A stretch of 64,000 nt of DNA from Terriglobia bacterium. GTDB lineage: Bacteria; Acidobacteriota; Terriglobia; Terriglobales; Acidobacteriaceae. Of the stretch, positions 63,419 to 64,000 are shown piece by piece. A program made the position numbers and the translations under genes. The notes below the pieces were generated by a model, which saw nothing but the letters and a program-made list of their open reading frames with translations, ran no database searches and was not told the DNA's origin. The stretch lies in NCBI GenBank assembly GCA_020073465.1, contig JAIQFC010000013.1, forward strand, positions 89,742 to 153,741, given 5' to 3'. Each line of letters opens with the position of its first letter. Positions within the stretch are counted from its first letter, which is position 1.

Positions 63419-63724
63419 CTATTTCGTACTGCTGATTGTTACGTCTGGGTTGCCTAAAACCTTGAAGTTGCTATTTGTCGTTCCGTTTCTATTAACTGCG
63501 TCAAAAATACTTTTCCCCTTTACGAGTTGCTTGAGGATCTGCACCCACTCATTCGCGCCGGTTCCCAAAAGTACGTCACTGCTCGTGGGCACCACCATCG
63601 CCCGTTGTCGTGTCTCCTGAATGCCATCAATAGTGGGATCGTGGACATCCCACATTTGAATGAATGGCGGTATCTCTTTCGGTTTCCCAAAAGCTCGGAT
63701 TGAGCGCGCAGGCTGCGAAGAACA
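63419..63724 (-). pseudogene. 5'-truncated reading frame next to a repeat
   Basis: The frame is open from 63724 to its stop at 63419 and reads as a normal C-terminal protein part (GANEWVQILKQLVKGKSIFD, ending NPDVTISSTK). It has no start codon with a ribosome site; the only ATG (63655) has none. A stop codon at 63725-63727 and the edge of the inverted repeat (63733) lie right at its upstream end. This suggests the beginning was lost when the repeat or IS element arrived. Family not recognised. Confidence 0.5.
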
Positions 63725-63732
63725 TTATCCGA

Positions 63733-63790
63733 GGCGGGCTGGCCCACCCTTTGCGGCGTCACGACTGAGGCTGCCCCATCCTTGCGCTTT
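63733..63790. repeat. Inverted partial copy of family A repeat
   Basis: Reverse complement of the arm at 62199-62263: it contains GGCGGGCTGGCCCACCCTTT and CACGACTGAGGCTGCCCCATC in the opposite order. A roughly 16-base segment present in the first copy is missing. The outer palindrome arm is degraded where the IS end begins. Confidence 0.8.
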
Positions 63791-63799
63791 TCGTGTCTA

Positions 63800-63847
63800 G
63801 TCCCACGACATACTTTACAGTTTGTCCCGACACATCCTTTACAGTTT
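63800..63847. repeat. Two tandem 24-bp repeats at an IS end
   Basis: 63800-63823 and 63824-63847 are direct repeats with four mismatches. Each starts GTCCC and ends CTTTACAGTTT. They abut the transposase stop codon (63848-63850) and probably form the terminal sequence recognised by the transposase. Confidence 0.75.
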
Positions 63848-64000
63848 TCACTTGGCATCCGACTGGGGGAACCAGCGCTCGACCGCGGTCGAGTGCTGGT
63901 TCCCCAGATCGAGTTCGCGGATCAGGGTGCGGCAGTAGTACACCAGCACCCGCTGTCCGATCCGCTCCAGTTGCACCCACTCTCCACACAAGGCCTTGCT
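63848..64000 (-). mobile_element. C-terminal end of an IS transposase (integrase-type), runs off window
   Basis: Reading from the window edge, 50 residues precede the TGA at 63848-63850, including CGEWVQLERIGQRVLVYY, CRTLIRELDL and VERWFP. This matches the small beta-barrel tail that follows the DDE integrase core in IS481- or IS21-like transposases. The catalytic domain is outside the window, so the family assignment is tentative. Confidence 0.6.

Noticed and set aside
63759..63989. 76-codon minus-strand frame
   Set aside because: Overlaps the IS transposase tail in another frame and spans the terminal repeats; the transposase frame has better protein character.

Overview
This 64 kb window is a GC-rich chromosomal segment that reads as a member of the Acidobacteriota, most likely a Koribacter/Terriglobia-like soil lineage. 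That placement is an inference. It rests on the gene families present (Tad pilus locus ending in a Pro/Gly-rich TonB-like protein, many DUF2029-type membrane proteins, secreted GH3 and GH15 glycosidases, propeller-phosphoesterase proteins) and on short GC-rich palindromic repeats scattered between and inside genes. No rRNA, tRNA or CRISPR array was seen.

Layout. 1-5.6 kb: the 3' part of a large hybrid sensor kinase, a frameshifted small membrane protein gene, a KefB-type antiporter and an ArsR-type regulator. 5.8-10.3 kb (minus strand): ndh - nfeD - slipin - SPOR protein, with palindromic repeats inside ndh and after the slipin gene. 10.3-13.7 kb: a multi-spanning membrane protein and a secreted BNR-repeat protein. 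13.7-23.6 kb (minus strand): a Tad/Flp pilus operon, flp-cpaB-cpaC-cpaE-cpaF-tadB-tadC, continuing into a DUF192 gene and a 799-residue repetitive protein with a TonB-like C-terminus. 23.9-30.2 kb: five polytopic membrane proteins (GT-C/DUF2029-like and PAP2) that look like a lipid-linked sugar or glycolipid locus. 30.3-35.5 kb: an FHA-GAF-PP2C phosphatase, a GH15 glucoamylase-like enzyme and a secreted TPR-like protein.

35.5-48.6 kb is a phosphate island. It holds pstS, ppk, sixA, ppx, a CHAD protein, pstCAB-phoU and a propeller-phosphoesterase. PHO-box-like direct repeats (heptamers at 11-bp period) lie in front of both pstS and pstC. Uptake, polyphosphate synthesis, polyphosphate hydrolysis and a probable polyphosphate-binding protein are therefore encoded together, and the sequence predicts shared phosphate control.

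48.6-62.0 kb: a PLP decarboxylase, a membrane protein, a secreted GH3 beta-glucosidase, NAD synthetase, a DsbA-like protein, an orphan TPR-secretin, a YmdB phosphodiesterase, a C45-type Ntn hydrolase and a DinB protein. 62.0-64.0 kb is a repeat-rich accessory tail: an inverted pair of palindromic repeats encloses a secreted hypothetical gene and a truncated reading frame, and the end of an IS element runs off the window.

Nothing here is clearly a wholly new system. The most unusual signals are the palindromic repeats translated in frame within two genes, the repetitive TonB-like protein translationally coupled to DUF192 at the end of the Tad operon, and the compact Pho/polyphosphate island with its PHO-box arrays.
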